NCBI RefSeq assembly: GCF_020886695.1
Contig: NZ_AP024485.1
Span: 505,001 to 569,000 of the forward strand
Direction: 5' to 3'
Source: Pseudodesulfovibrio sediminis
Lineage (GTDB): Bacteria; Desulfobacterota; Desulfovibrionia; Desulfovibrionales; Desulfovibrionaceae
DNA: 64,000 bases
How positions within the stretch are numbered: the first letter of the stretch is position 1; every line of letters begins with the position of its first letter. Under the pieces are notes generated by a model, which was not told where the DNA came from, did no database searches, and was given only the letters and a program-made list of their open reading frames with translations. Positions 46,681-54,879 of this stretch are shown piece after piece. The position numbers were made by a program, and so were the translations under genes.

Positions 46681-47877
46681 ATGAAATTACTTTACCTTAT
46701 TGGTGATGGTATGGGTGGCTGGCCACTGGAAGAGCTTGGCGGCAAAACAACCATGGAGGCGGCACATACGCCCAATATGGATGAACTCGCCAGGACCGGT
46801 CTTGTTGGTCGCGCCCAGACCGTACCAGAAGGCATGCAGCCGGGCTCGGATGTGGCCAACATGTCCCTGCTCGGCTTTGATCCTGCCACCTACCACACTG
46901 GCCGTGGCCCTATTGAAGCCGCAGCGCAAGGCCTTGATTTGGAACCGGACGACCTGGTCTGGCGTCTGAATCTGGTCACTGTGTCGAAGCTGACCATTGA
47001 CGGATTCATGCGAGACTATTCATCCGGGCACATTGCGACTGATGTTTCCAGACCATTGGTGGAAGCGTTGCAGGAAAAACTTGGCAATGACATGTATACC
47101 TTCTATCCCGGTATTCAGTATCGTCACCTGCTGGTGCAGAAGGAAGGAGCGTTGTCCGATGACGCGAAGCTGGCTATCAACCCTCCTCACGATATCACGG
47201 ACAAACCCATAAAACTGGACCTGCGCACCATCTCCAAAAGCCCGTTCCTGTGGGACCTTCTCTTTGAGGCTCAGGAACTGCTTGAAGACCGCACCGTCAA
47301 CAACTCCAGAGCAAACTCCATTTGGCCATGGGGACAAGGACGTCCGCTCAGCCTGCCGAACTTCAAGGAAACGTTCGGAGTTGAAGGAGCTGTCATCTCC
47401 GCCGTGGATCTTATCAAGGGCCTGGGACATGCATCCGGCATGGAAGTCATTGATGTCGAAGGAGCAACCGGCCTGCTGGACACCAACTATCAAGGAAAGG
47501 TGAACGCAGCACTGACCTTCCTCAAAGAGCATGATTTCGTTTTCGTCCACCTTGAGGGGCCTGATGAATGCGGCCACGGCGGCAATGCAGAGGAAAAGGT
47601 TGAAGCCATCAACCGGTTCGACGCACAAGTGGTTGGTCCACTGCGTGAAGCCCTCAAAGAGGAGGACACAGCATGGATAGTTACCTGCGACCATTTCACT
47701 CCCATTGTTGAACGAACCCACACAATGGACGCCGTACCCTTTCTCTTGAACGGTCCCAACTGCGAGCCTTCCGACGTTTCTGAATTCAGCGAAAAGTCAG
47801 CTGATTCAACGGGCTTGAAACTCGATAAGGGGCATGAGCTACTTGCCTTTGCACTCGAAAAATTCGGAATGAAATAA
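46681..47877 (+). CDS. apgM: ApgM-like phosphoglycerate mutase family protein, probable homoserine kinase
   Basis: A 398-residue alkaline-phosphatase-superfamily protein of the archaeal-type cofactor-independent phosphoglycerate mutase group. Metal and active-site segments are intact: LIGDGMGGWPLEEL, the nucleophile Ser in QPGSDVANMSLLGFDP, HLEGPDECGHGG and VTCDHFTPI. Its place directly after hom, with no thrB in the window, fits earlier proposals that such proteins are an alternative homoserine kinase in deltaproteobacteria. That is inference; a true mutase role remains possible. It overlaps ybgC by one base. Confidence 0.82.
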   Translation: MKLLYLIGDGMGGWPLEELGGKTTMEAAHTPNMDELARTGLVGRAQTVPEGMQPGSDVANMSLLGFDPATYHTGRGPIEAAAQGLDLEPDDLVWRLNLVTVSKLTIDGFMRDYSSGHIATDVSRPLVEALQEKLGNDMYTFYPGIQYRHLLVQKEGALSDDAKLAINPPHDITDKPIKLDLRTISKSPFLWDLLFEAQELLEDRTVNNSRANSIWPWGQGRPLSLPNFKETFGVEGAVISAVDLIKGLGHASGMEVIDVEGATGLLDTNYQGKVNAALTFLKEHDFVFVHLEGPDECGHGGNAEEKVEAINRFDAQVVGPLREALKEEDTAWIVTCDHFTPIVERTHTMDAVPFLLNGPNCEPSDVSEFSEKSADSTGLKLDKGHELLAFALEKFGMK

Positions 47878-48296
47878 TGGCTGCTAACAAGGACTTTCCA
47901 ACACCGGACTGTTGGTATTCCCATTTCATATCCTATGGTGAGACAGATGCCATGGGCGTTGTCTACCATGCGGAGTATCTCCACCTTTTTGAACGCGCAC
48001 GCAGTAAATTCATTCGTGAAAGCGGTATGAGCTACCGTGAAGCCGAAGAACGGGGCATCATGTTGCCCGTTCGTGAGGCAAACTGCCGCTATCGCACACC
48101 GATTGTGTATGATCAGGAAATATTCGTTCATGTTGGCATAGAGAAATGGGGCCGGGCTTCCGTCAATTTCATCTACGAAATCATGAACAGAGACAAGACC
48201 GTTCTCCATGCCACGGGCATGACAGGCCATGCCTGCACGGATAAATCTGGAAAACCGGTTCGCATTCCAGATTGGCTCAAAGAAATGTTTGAATAA
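47877..48296 (+). CDS. ybgC: Acyl-CoA thioesterase, YbgC/4-hydroxybenzoyl-CoA type hot-dog fold
   Basis: A 139-residue hot-dog-fold thioesterase. The N-terminal segment YGETDAMGVVYHAEYLHLFE carries the catalytic Asp of the 4HBT family, and EANCRYRTPIVYDQEIFV follows. E. coli YbgC acts on short- and medium-chain acyl-CoA and sits with tolQRA, but here it is the last gene of alaC-hom-apgM-ybgC, with a TAATG overlap to apgM. Its real substrate in this operon is unknown. Confidence 0.87.
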   Translation: MAANKDFPTPDCWYSHFISYGETDAMGVVYHAEYLHLFERARSKFIRESGMSYREAEERGIMLPVREANCRYRTPIVYDQEIFVHVGIEKWGRASVNFIYEIMNRDKTVLHATGMTGHACTDKSGKPVRIPDWLKEMFE

Positions 48297-48380
48297 CCCG
48301 CTGTTTTTCTAGCATCATTTTTTTTCTTAAAATATCAAACAAGTGTTTACATCCAGATACTGATCTGGCAAATTTTGCCC

Positions 48381-49166
48381 ATGCGAATCGACGTTCATAC
48401 TCACGCTTTTCATCCGAAGATCGCTCCCAAAGTACTGACCCAACTTGAAGGCCACTACGGCATCTCTCCGGTAGGAACCGGCATAGCCGATGACCTCGTT
48501 GCAAAACTGGATAAGGCCGGACTGGACAAGGGAGTCGTTCTGACTGCTGCGACCTCTCCGGGACAGGTTATTCCGGCCAACAACTGGGCCATAGAACTCA
48601 AGGAAAACAATCCCCGATTCATTCCGTTTGGCACCCTCCACCCCGGTTTCACCCAGAATGAAGCAGAGCTGGACAGACTGGAACGAAACGGTATCAAGGG
48701 GCTAAAATTTCATCCAGATTTTCAGGGCTACCGCATGGATGACAAAGCCCTCTACGAGGTTATGGAGATGGTACAGGATCGGTTCATCTGCCTGTTCCAT
48801 GTGGGAGACACCCTGACACCCGAGGAAAACCCCTCCTGCCCCAAAAAAATGGCTGCTCTCCGCAAGGCTTTTCCCAAGCCACCGATGATCGCGGCCCACA
48901 TGGGCGGTTATCGCCACTGGGAGTATGCACTCAAACACCTGACAGACCTTGATGTGTATGTCGACTGTTCCAGCATGCTGGATTTCGTGGATGACACTCT
49001 GCTCAAAAGACTTTTCTCCTCCTATTCACAGGAGCGTATACTCTTTGGCAGTGACTATCCTCTCTTTGATGCAGAAACGGAACTCAAACAACTTTCTACT
49101 CGCCTTGCCTTCAGTGATTCTCAAATTGAGGATCTTGTCAATCGGGCTGGGGACCTATTCGACTAA
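48381..49166 (+). CDS. Amidohydrolase-family metal-dependent hydrolase (TIM-barrel)
   Basis: A 261-residue enzyme of the COG2159/amidohydrolase-2 type. The metal site is visible as His5 and His7 (MRIDVHTHAF), His in IKGLKFHPDFQGY, His in IAAHMGGYRHW and Asp in ILFGSDYPLFD. Family members decarboxylate or hydrolyse small ring or lactone substrates; here the substrate is unknown. I chose ATG 48381; the TTG at 48375 adds two residues without a better site. It stands 84 bases after ybgC and may be in the same transcript. Confidence 0.82.
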   Translation: MRIDVHTHAFHPKIAPKVLTQLEGHYGISPVGTGIADDLVAKLDKAGLDKGVVLTAATSPGQVIPANNWAIELKENNPRFIPFGTLHPGFTQNEAELDRLERNGIKGLKFHPDFQGYRMDDKALYEVMEMVQDRFICLFHVGDTLTPEENPSCPKKMAALRKAFPKPPMIAAHMGGYRHWEYALKHLTDLDVYVDCSSMLDFVDDTLLKRLFSSYSQERILFGSDYPLFDAETELKQLSTRLAFSDSQIEDLVNRAGDLFD

Positions 49167-49255
49167 TCCATTCAATTTGAACATTTTTTCAGTTGATCGA
49201 AAGCGTAGCTACAAGGTGTTTTTTCGGAAAGACAATATTGATATGGGGTTTCGAA

Positions 49256-49480
49256 ATGAAAAAACTGCTTACTCTTGTTGTCTGCATGGTACTGACATGG
49301 TCACTCGCTGCATGCGCGCACAAGAACTACATGATCACAACAACATCAGGAGATCGCTTTGTCTCCATGGGTGCACCAGATTATGATGTTGTCACTCGAA
49401 ACTACACCTTCACAGATACACAAGGCAAAACACGACGCCTCAACAAAAATGAAATTGAGACTATACAAGCTCGAAATTAG
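49256..49480 (+). CDS. Small YgdI/YgdR-like lipoprotein (DUF903)
   Basis: A 74-residue lipoprotein precursor. The signal peptide MKKLLTLVVCMVLTWSLAAC ends with lipobox LAAC (Cys20). The mature part (YMITTTSGDRFVSMGAPDYD, FTDTQGKTRRLNKNEIETI) has the small SH3-like DUF903 pattern of E. coli YgdI/YgdR. ATG 49256 is chosen because the lipoprotein signal begins there; a longer frame from 49193 has a non-signal extension. Function unknown. A bidirectional terminator begins one base after the stop. Confidence 0.85.
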   Translation: MKKLLTLVVCMVLTWSLAACAHKNYMITTTSGDRFVSMGAPDYDVVTRNYTFTDTQGKTRRLNKNEIETIQARN

Positions 49481-49519
49481 AAACGAAAAAGCCCCGATTT
49501 AATCGGGGCTTTTTCGTTT
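49481..49519. terminator. Bidirectional terminator
   Basis: A near-perfect palindrome: AAACGAAAAAGCCCCGATT pairs with AATCGGGGCTTTTTCGTTT. It separates the lipoprotein gene from the convergent ABC ATPase gene and serves both. Confidence 0.92.
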
Positions 49520-49536
49520 CGTCAGGAAAAAATCAT

Positions 49537-51072
49537 CTATTCCACAAGGCCTGCCATGAGCGGGCCGATCTTGCCAATTGTCTCCGGATCCGCAGTATCA
49601 AGCACTCCAAGTATCTGTCCCCGATATATAACGGCTATGCGGTCCGCCAACTGCAAGGCTTCATTCAGATCGCCTGTCACCAGCAAAACACCAGCAAGCC
49701 CTCGCGCTTCAAGCAGACGGGTCCATACTTCTTCCGTGGCAGAGACATCAAGCCCTTGTGTGGGCTGCTCAGCCACGATGAACTTGGGTTCACGGTACAA
49801 CTCACGAGCGAGAACGGCTTTTTGCAGGTTCCCGCCGGAAAGCTGCCATGCAAGCGCATGGATACGCCCCGGACGAATATCAAACTTCTCGATAAGATCA
49901 ACTGTGTCCCTGGCAGCCCGCTTCTTATCCAGCAGCCACCCCTTGGCAAAACCCTTTCTGGTTGTCAGCAACAGGTTGTCCACCAGGTTCTGATTCGGCA
50001 AGGTGGCCAGTCCCAGACGATCTTCCGGGATATAACACATGGAGCGGTTCCATGTGGACTCGTCAAAAAATTTCCGCCATGGCTGCCCCATGATAAACAC
50101 GGTATCCAGCGGTGGCTTGATAAGCCCGGTCACGGCCTCGACAAGGTTCTTCTGCCCATTGCCGGCCACACCGACAAGAGCGACGACCTCGCCCTTCCTG
50201 ACCTCCAGATCAATATCGACAAGCCCCAACCCGGTCAGACTTTTCACCTCAAGAACCAATTCACCTATCTCGGCAGGCTGACGGTCCACCTCAAGCAGCA
50301 CTTCCTTGCCTACCATGCGTGACGCCAGATCAGCCTTGGATTCAATGGTAGTCGGATCGAGTTCGCCCTCAATACGGCCACGTCGCAAGATGGCAATCTC
50401 ATCTGCCAGGGCAATGACCTCTTCCAGCTTGTGACTGATAAAAATAATGGATTTGCCCTGTTCGGTCATATTCCACAGGGCATCAAACAAGCGGGCCGTT
50501 TCATCGGGCGTGAGCACGGCCGTGGGTTCATCGAAAATGAGGATACGACTTTCACGATACAGAAGCTTGAGAATCTCAACCAACTGCCGCTCACCCATGG
50601 AAAGATCAGAGATATAGGCACCCGGATCGATATCAAGAGAATATCTAGTCGCCAATTCTCCGACACGTTTCTCCATCTCCTTTGGATTGATGAAAAAACC
50701 TCCCTCCTGCCCAAGTAGTACGTTCTGCGCCACCGTCATGGAGTCTACCAACATGAAATGCTGGTAAACCATGCCTATACCCGCGGCTATGGCATCCTTT
50801 GAAGAGGTGAACCGAACAGGCTGGCCGTTAACTTCAATATGGCCTTCATCCGGTTTGTAACGACCAGCAAGCATACTCATCATGGTCGATTTGCCTGCCC
50901 CATTCTCACCGAGCAACGCCTTGATACGTCCGGGGTAGATATCCAATGTGATGGCGTCATTCGCAACCACTGTACCGAACCGCTTGGTAAGCCCCTTGAG
51001 GCTGACAACAGGGGTTGCCTCTTCTGGAAGTGGACGGACAGGGGTAGGACGAGCAAATTTCAATTCCGTCAT
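49537..51072 (-). CDS. BMP-type ABC importer ATP-binding protein (nucleoside type)
   Basis: A 511-residue tandem ATPase with two ABC domains, as in sugar and nucleoside importers of the Mgl/NupA group. The first has Walker A GENGAGKSTMMSML, signature LSMGERQLVEI and Walker B ILIFDEPTAVLTPDE. The second has the degenerate loop VGVAGNGQKNLVEAVTGL and signature LSGGNLQKAVLARELY. I chose ATG 51072, eight bases after GGAGGGG. A longer frame overlaps the permease gene and is not conserved. It is the last gene of BMP-permease-permease-ATPase. Confidence 0.92.
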   Translation of the reverse strand: MTELKFARPTPVRPLPEEATPVVSLKGLTKRFGTVVANDAITLDIYPGRIKALLGENGAGKSTMMSMLAGRYKPDEGHIEVNGQPVRFTSSKDAIAAGIGMVYQHFMLVDSMTVAQNVLLGQEGGFFINPKEMEKRVGELATRYSLDIDPGAYISDLSMGERQLVEILKLLYRESRILIFDEPTAVLTPDETARLFDALWNMTEQGKSIIFISHKLEEVIALADEIAILRRGRIEGELDPTTIESKADLASRMVGKEVLLEVDRQPAEIGELVLEVKSLTGLGLVDIDLEVRKGEVVALVGVAGNGQKNLVEAVTGLIKPPLDTVFIMGQPWRKFFDESTWNRSMCYIPEDRLGLATLPNQNLVDNLLLTTRKGFAKGWLLDKKRAARDTVDLIEKFDIRPGRIHALAWQLSGGNLQKAVLARELYREPKFIVAEQPTQGLDVSATEEVWTRLLEARGLAGVLLVTGDLNEALQLADRIAVIYRGQILGVLDTADPETIGKIGPLMAGLVE

Positions 51073-51077
51073 ATGCG

Positions 51078-51995
51078 CTACCCCTCCGGCTCGATATTGG
51101 TGCCGAGCGCCGCTGGTGCGTCGATACGCTGCCCACGCCATGCGGACAGAATCAGCACCAAGATGGTCAGCAGATAAGGAAGCATAAGCAACAGAGAGGA
51201 TGGCAGGTTGGTCCCCACAGCCTGCAATCGAAGCTGAAATGCCATGACGCCTCCGAAAAGGTACGCGCCGACCACGGCCCTGCCTGGACGCCAAAAGGCG
51301 AAGATGACCAGTGCCACGGCTATCCATCCGCGCCCACCGGACAGCCCATTGGTCCACAGATGCGTGTAGGCCAAAGAAAGATATGCGCCTCCAAGCCCGA
51401 TAAGAAATCCACCGCAAATGACGGAAAGATACCGTAACCGAATCGGCTTCAAACCAGCAGCAGCGACTGCGGCAGGCATCTCGCCGGTCGCTTCCATGTG
51501 AGTTCCAAGGCTGGTGCGCTTGTAAAAAAACCAGAAAAGAATGGGAATGATGAAGGAAACATATACCAGCATATCATGCTTGAAAAATATCTCACCCAAT
51601 ACAGGAATCTGAGACAGCAAGGGAAAATCGAATGGGTTGAACCCGGGCGCGGGCAGTCCCACAAAAGGGACACCAAGAAAATGGGTCAGGCCGACACCAA
51701 AGATGGTCAACGCCAAGCCGGATACCACCTGATTGCCCAAGCAGGATACGCAAACGAATGCGTGCAAGGCACCAAACAACATGCCGGCAACGCCCCCGGC
51801 CATGAAGCCGAGCCAAGGCGACCCGGTCGTCAGGCTCACCCAGTAGGCGGCCAATGCGGCGATTGACATCATGCCTTCCACGCCGAGATTGATCACCCCG
51901 CCCTTCTCGGTCATCATCTCACCCAACGTGGCATAGAGGACAGGTGTTCCAGACTGCACAGTGGCCGCGAACAGCGGTATCAAGAATTCCCACAT
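51078..51995 (-). CDS. BMP-type ABC importer permease, YufQ/NupQ-like
   Basis: A 305-residue inner-membrane permease of the branched-chain/BPD_transp_2 type with about eight to nine helices. Visible: TPVLYATLGEMMTEKGGVIN and LGVEGMMSIAALAAYW at the N-terminus, GNQVVSGLALTIFGVGLTHF, and GGRGWIAVALVIFAFWRPG near the C-terminus. It starts four bases after the first permease stop. It pairs with the permease at 52000-53061 to form the membrane channel. Confidence 0.9.
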   Translation of the reverse strand: MWEFLIPLFAATVQSGTPVLYATLGEMMTEKGGVINLGVEGMMSIAALAAYWVSLTTGSPWLGFMAGGVAGMLFGALHAFVCVSCLGNQVVSGLALTIFGVGLTHFLGVPFVGLPAPGFNPFDFPLLSQIPVLGEIFFKHDMLVYVSFIIPILFWFFYKRTSLGTHMEATGEMPAAVAAAGLKPIRLRYLSVICGGFLIGLGGAYLSLAYTHLWTNGLSGGRGWIAVALVIFAFWRPGRAVVGAYLFGGVMAFQLRLQAVGTNLPSSLLLMLPYLLTILVLILSAWRGQRIDAPAALGTNIEPEG

Positions 51996-51999
51996 GCCT

Positions 52000-53061
52000 T
52001 TAATCCTGCTTGAGTTTTCGTTCTAACTTATATGTCAGGAAGAACTGCCCAGCCAGGACTGTGAGCAAAATGATACCTTCCATAATCACGCCAAATGCTG
52101 CGGGAATCTGCAATTCAAGCTGCATGTTTTCAACGCCCACACGCAGTGCAGCGAGAAGAAAAGAAGCAAAAGCAATGTTAAGCGGTTCCAATCGAGCCAA
52201 CCACGCCACGACAATAGCCGTATATCCATACCCGACCATGAGACTGGGCTGGAGGCGATTGACAACGGCAGAGGTCTCAACACACCCCGCCCATCCGGCA
52301 AAGCCGCCGGACATGCTCATGACCAACATGACGAGCATGCCGTAACGAATCTTGGCATACTTGGCCACCCGAGCACCTTCTCCGCTGGCCTGGAGTTCAA
52401 AACCGAGACGAGTAAAGCGCATGAATGCCCAGAGCCCTATGCCCACTGCGGCACAGAAAAGCAGCCCCCAATGGACCCGACTGTCACCAATGGACGGGAC
52501 AATGGCACCGGCAGTAAATTCGGGCGTCATGGGAAAGCCGAAGCTGGACGGGTCTTTCCATACGCCAAACACGAGGTAGTCAATCAGAAGAATGGCGATA
52601 TAGTTCAGCATCAATGTCGAGATAATCTCATTGACGCGCAACTTGAGCTTGAGAAATGCGGGAATAAGCGCCCAGAGCCCACCGAATACAAAGGCCATGA
52701 TGAACATGAGGGGCAATAAAATGAAGCCGGGCAAATCCGGGAATGAAAGCGCCATCCATGTAGCTCCGATGGCTCCCAGCGCAAATTGTCCTTCAGCGCC
52801 GATGTTCCAGATCTGCATGCGAAAAGCAACAGCCACCCCAAGCGAACAGAGAAATAACGGGATGGATTTGAGGAGAACGCCTTCCAGCGCCCACAGGTGA
52901 CCAAAACTGCCGTCCCACAGAACCATGAGTCCGTGGAGAGCGTCCTTGCCCTGCCCTTCCAGCAGCAATGCGCTCACCAAAAGGGAAAAGAGCAGGGCGC
53001 CCAGGAATACTACCAGGGCGCCCCACTTCCAGGGTTCATTTCGTTTTCGAATCTTGAGCAC
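52000..53061 (-). CDS. BMP-type ABC importer permease, YufP/NupP-like
   Basis: A 353-residue inner-membrane permease with about nine helices. Family segments: IWNIGAEGQFALGAIGATW, LKLRVNEIISTLMLNYIAIL, GMLVMLVMSMSGGFAGWAGC and YGYTAIVVAWLARLEPLNI. The order binding protein, permease, permease, ATPase is typical of purine nucleoside and simple-sugar BMP importers. It begins 12 bases after the binding protein stop. Confidence 0.9.
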   Translation of the reverse strand: MLKIRKRNEPWKWGALVVFLGALLFSLLVSALLLEGQGKDALHGLMVLWDGSFGHLWALEGVLLKSIPLFLCSLGVAVAFRMQIWNIGAEGQFALGAIGATWMALSFPDLPGFILLPLMFIMAFVFGGLWALIPAFLKLKLRVNEIISTLMLNYIAILLIDYLVFGVWKDPSSFGFPMTPEFTAGAIVPSIGDSRVHWGLLFCAAVGIGLWAFMRFTRLGFELQASGEGARVAKYAKIRYGMLVMLVMSMSGGFAGWAGCVETSAVVNRLQPSLMVGYGYTAIVVAWLARLEPLNIAFASFLLAALRVGVENMQLELQIPAAFGVIMEGIILLTVLAGQFFLTYKLERKLKQD

Positions 53062-53073
53062 GTGATATGTCGG

Positions 53074-54213
53074 CTATTTAACGGTGCCGACAACACCCTT
53101 GACGAACCAGTTCATGCCGAGCAGGTCGCCATCTGCGATGGTTGCGCCTTTGGCAACGACTTCTTCGCCAGCCTGATTCATGATCGGACCGGTGAAAATG
53201 GTGTCGGTGCCGGCCTTGAGCTCATCACGCTTGGCGTTAACGGTGTTCTTCACATCCTCAGGGACCATGGGACCCATGGGAGCGATATCAACAACATCGT
53301 CCTGCATGGACCACCACAGAGACTCATCGCCCTTCCAGGTGCCATTACGAACGGCCTCAACGACCTTGACGTATTCAGGACCCCAGTTCCAAACGGCGGA
53401 GGTCAGATGCGCCTTGGGAGCGAAAGAGGACATGTCGGAGTTGTATCCAACGGAGTAAACACCGGCCTCTTCAGCGGCTTCCTGAGCTGCGGGAGAATCC
53501 TGGTGCTGAGCGATAACGTCACAACCGGCATCCAGCAGGGACTTGGCCGCGTCTTTTTCCAGCGCAGGGTCGTACCAGGTCTTGGTCCAGACAACCCGGA
53601 CTTCGGCGTCGGGGTTCATGGCCTGCACACCCAGGGTGTAGGCATTGATACCGCGGATGACTTCAGGAATCGGGAACGCAGCAACATAGCCGAGCTTGTT
53701 GGTCTTGGTCATGGCACCGGCCACCAGACCAGTCAGGTAACGAGCCTGATAAATGCGACCGAAGTAGTTGGAGACATTGGCGGACTTCTTGAATCCGGAA
53801 CAATGCATGAAGCTGACTTCAGGGAACTCCTTGCTGACCTTGATTGTGGGGTCCATGTAGCCAAAGCTGGTAGTGAAAATCACGTCAAAGCCTTTACGGG
53901 CCATGTTGCGGATAACGCGCTCGGAATCGGCACCTTCAGGCACGGACTCAACAAAGGATGTGGAGGCGTAATCCAAAGCTTCTACAGCCGCACGGCCTTG
54001 ATCATGCGCGTAGGAGAAACCTGCATCCCCCACAGGAGAAACATATACAAAACCGGCCTTGACGGTCTTGGGAGCCTCAGCAGGAGCAGCGGCTTCATCC
54101 ACTTTTGCAGGCTCTTCGGCTTTCTTCTCCTCAGGAGCTTCGGCACAAGCGAAAAGGAACAGGAGCGCCATACAGGCGGCAGAGACACTAAACAGTTTCA
54201 ATAGCTTTTTCAT
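53074..54213 (-). CDS. BMP-family ABC importer substrate-binding lipoprotein
   Basis: A 379-residue Bmp/PnrA-like binding protein. The lipobox LFLFAC at Cys23 anchors it to the membrane. A Glu/Ala/Pro-rich spacer (about 24-48) precedes the binding domain, which has KAGFVYVSPVGDAGFSYAHD, VIFTTSFGYMDP, FMHCSGFKKSANVSNYFGR and VIAQHQDSPAAQEAAEEAGV. PnrA-type members bind purine nucleosides; that substrate is supported here by gpt, 122 bases upstream. An unusually high number of Glu/Ala residues near the N-terminus is a normal linker. Confidence 0.92.
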   Translation of the reverse strand: MKKLLKLFSVSAACMALLFLFACAEAPEEKKAEEPAKVDEAAAPAEAPKTVKAGFVYVSPVGDAGFSYAHDQGRAAVEALDYASTSFVESVPEGADSERVIRNMARKGFDVIFTTSFGYMDPTIKVSKEFPEVSFMHCSGFKKSANVSNYFGRIYQARYLTGLVAGAMTKTNKLGYVAAFPIPEVIRGINAYTLGVQAMNPDAEVRVVWTKTWYDPALEKDAAKSLLDAGCDVIAQHQDSPAAQEAAEEAGVYSVGYNSDMSSFAPKAHLTSAVWNWGPEYVKVVEAVRNGTWKGDESLWWSMQDDVVDIAPMGPMVPEDVKNTVNAKRDELKAGTDTIFTGPIMNQAGEEVVAKGATIADGDLLGMNWFVKGVVGTVK

Positions 54214-54335
54214 GAAGACCTCTCCGTTATCAATTAAATATCAAAATACCATAGCTCAGCATCACTTCCGGATCAATACCTGTGAGATGCTCGCCAAGCT
54301 TAACTCGCTGTTTTTTTTAAAGAAATTATTTTTGC

Positions 54336-54821
54336 TTATTCGTCAGAAACCTTGGCAATCGGTTCCACGAATTGTGATCCGGCATCCCACGGAAACAATA
54401 TCCATGTATCCTGGCTCACTTCGGTAATAAACGTTTCGACCATGGGACGCCCTTCCGGCTTGGCGTATACGGTGGCAAAATGCGCCTTGGGGACCATGTC
54501 CTGAGCGATTTTAGCGGTCTTGCCAGTGTCTACCAGATCATCGATGAGCAACCAGCCTTCCCCGTCCATATCAACCTGTTTCAGAATATTGGCGTCCCCC
54601 TGTTCCAACCAATCGTAGGAAGAAAGACATATGGTATCAATGACATGAACATCCAACTCACGGGCAATGATAGCAGCCGGAACCAGACCACCGCGTGTAA
54701 TGGCCAGAATGCCTTTCCACGGGCCCATTTCCATTAAACGCCATGACAATGCACGACAATCTCGATGCAATTGTTCCCAGGAAACCGGAAACATCTTCTT
54801 ATATCTGCTTTTGTTGCCCAT
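54336..54821 (-). CDS. gpt: Xanthine(-guanine) phosphoribosyltransferase
   Basis: It salvages xanthine and guanine to nucleotides using PRPP. The 161 residues include [20 protein letters not shown] and the PRPP motif [13 protein letters not shown], followed by [17 protein letters not shown] and the C-terminal WILFPWD characteristic of Gpt. It starts upstream of the BMP importer genes, 58 bases after the flavoprotein gene. This gives a uptake-plus-salvage module, by inference. Confidence 0.9.
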   Translation of the reverse strand: MGNKSRYKKMFPVSWEQLHRDCRALSWRLMEMGPWKGILAITRGGLVPAAIIARELDVHVIDTICLSSYDWLEQGDANILKQVDMDGEGWLLIDDLVDTGKTAKIAQDMVPKAHFATVYAKPEGRPMVETFITEVSQDTWILFPWDAGSQFVEPIAKVSDE

Positions 54822-54879
54822 TGGATAATCTCCTTGCCAAGTCTCTTAAGGCAGAGGCTTCCTACCTTTATGTGGACCA

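Noticed and set aside
52897-54204. 435-codon plus-strand frame across the BMP binding protein
   Set aside because: Exactly antisense to a lipoprotein with clear signal, lipobox and family motifs.
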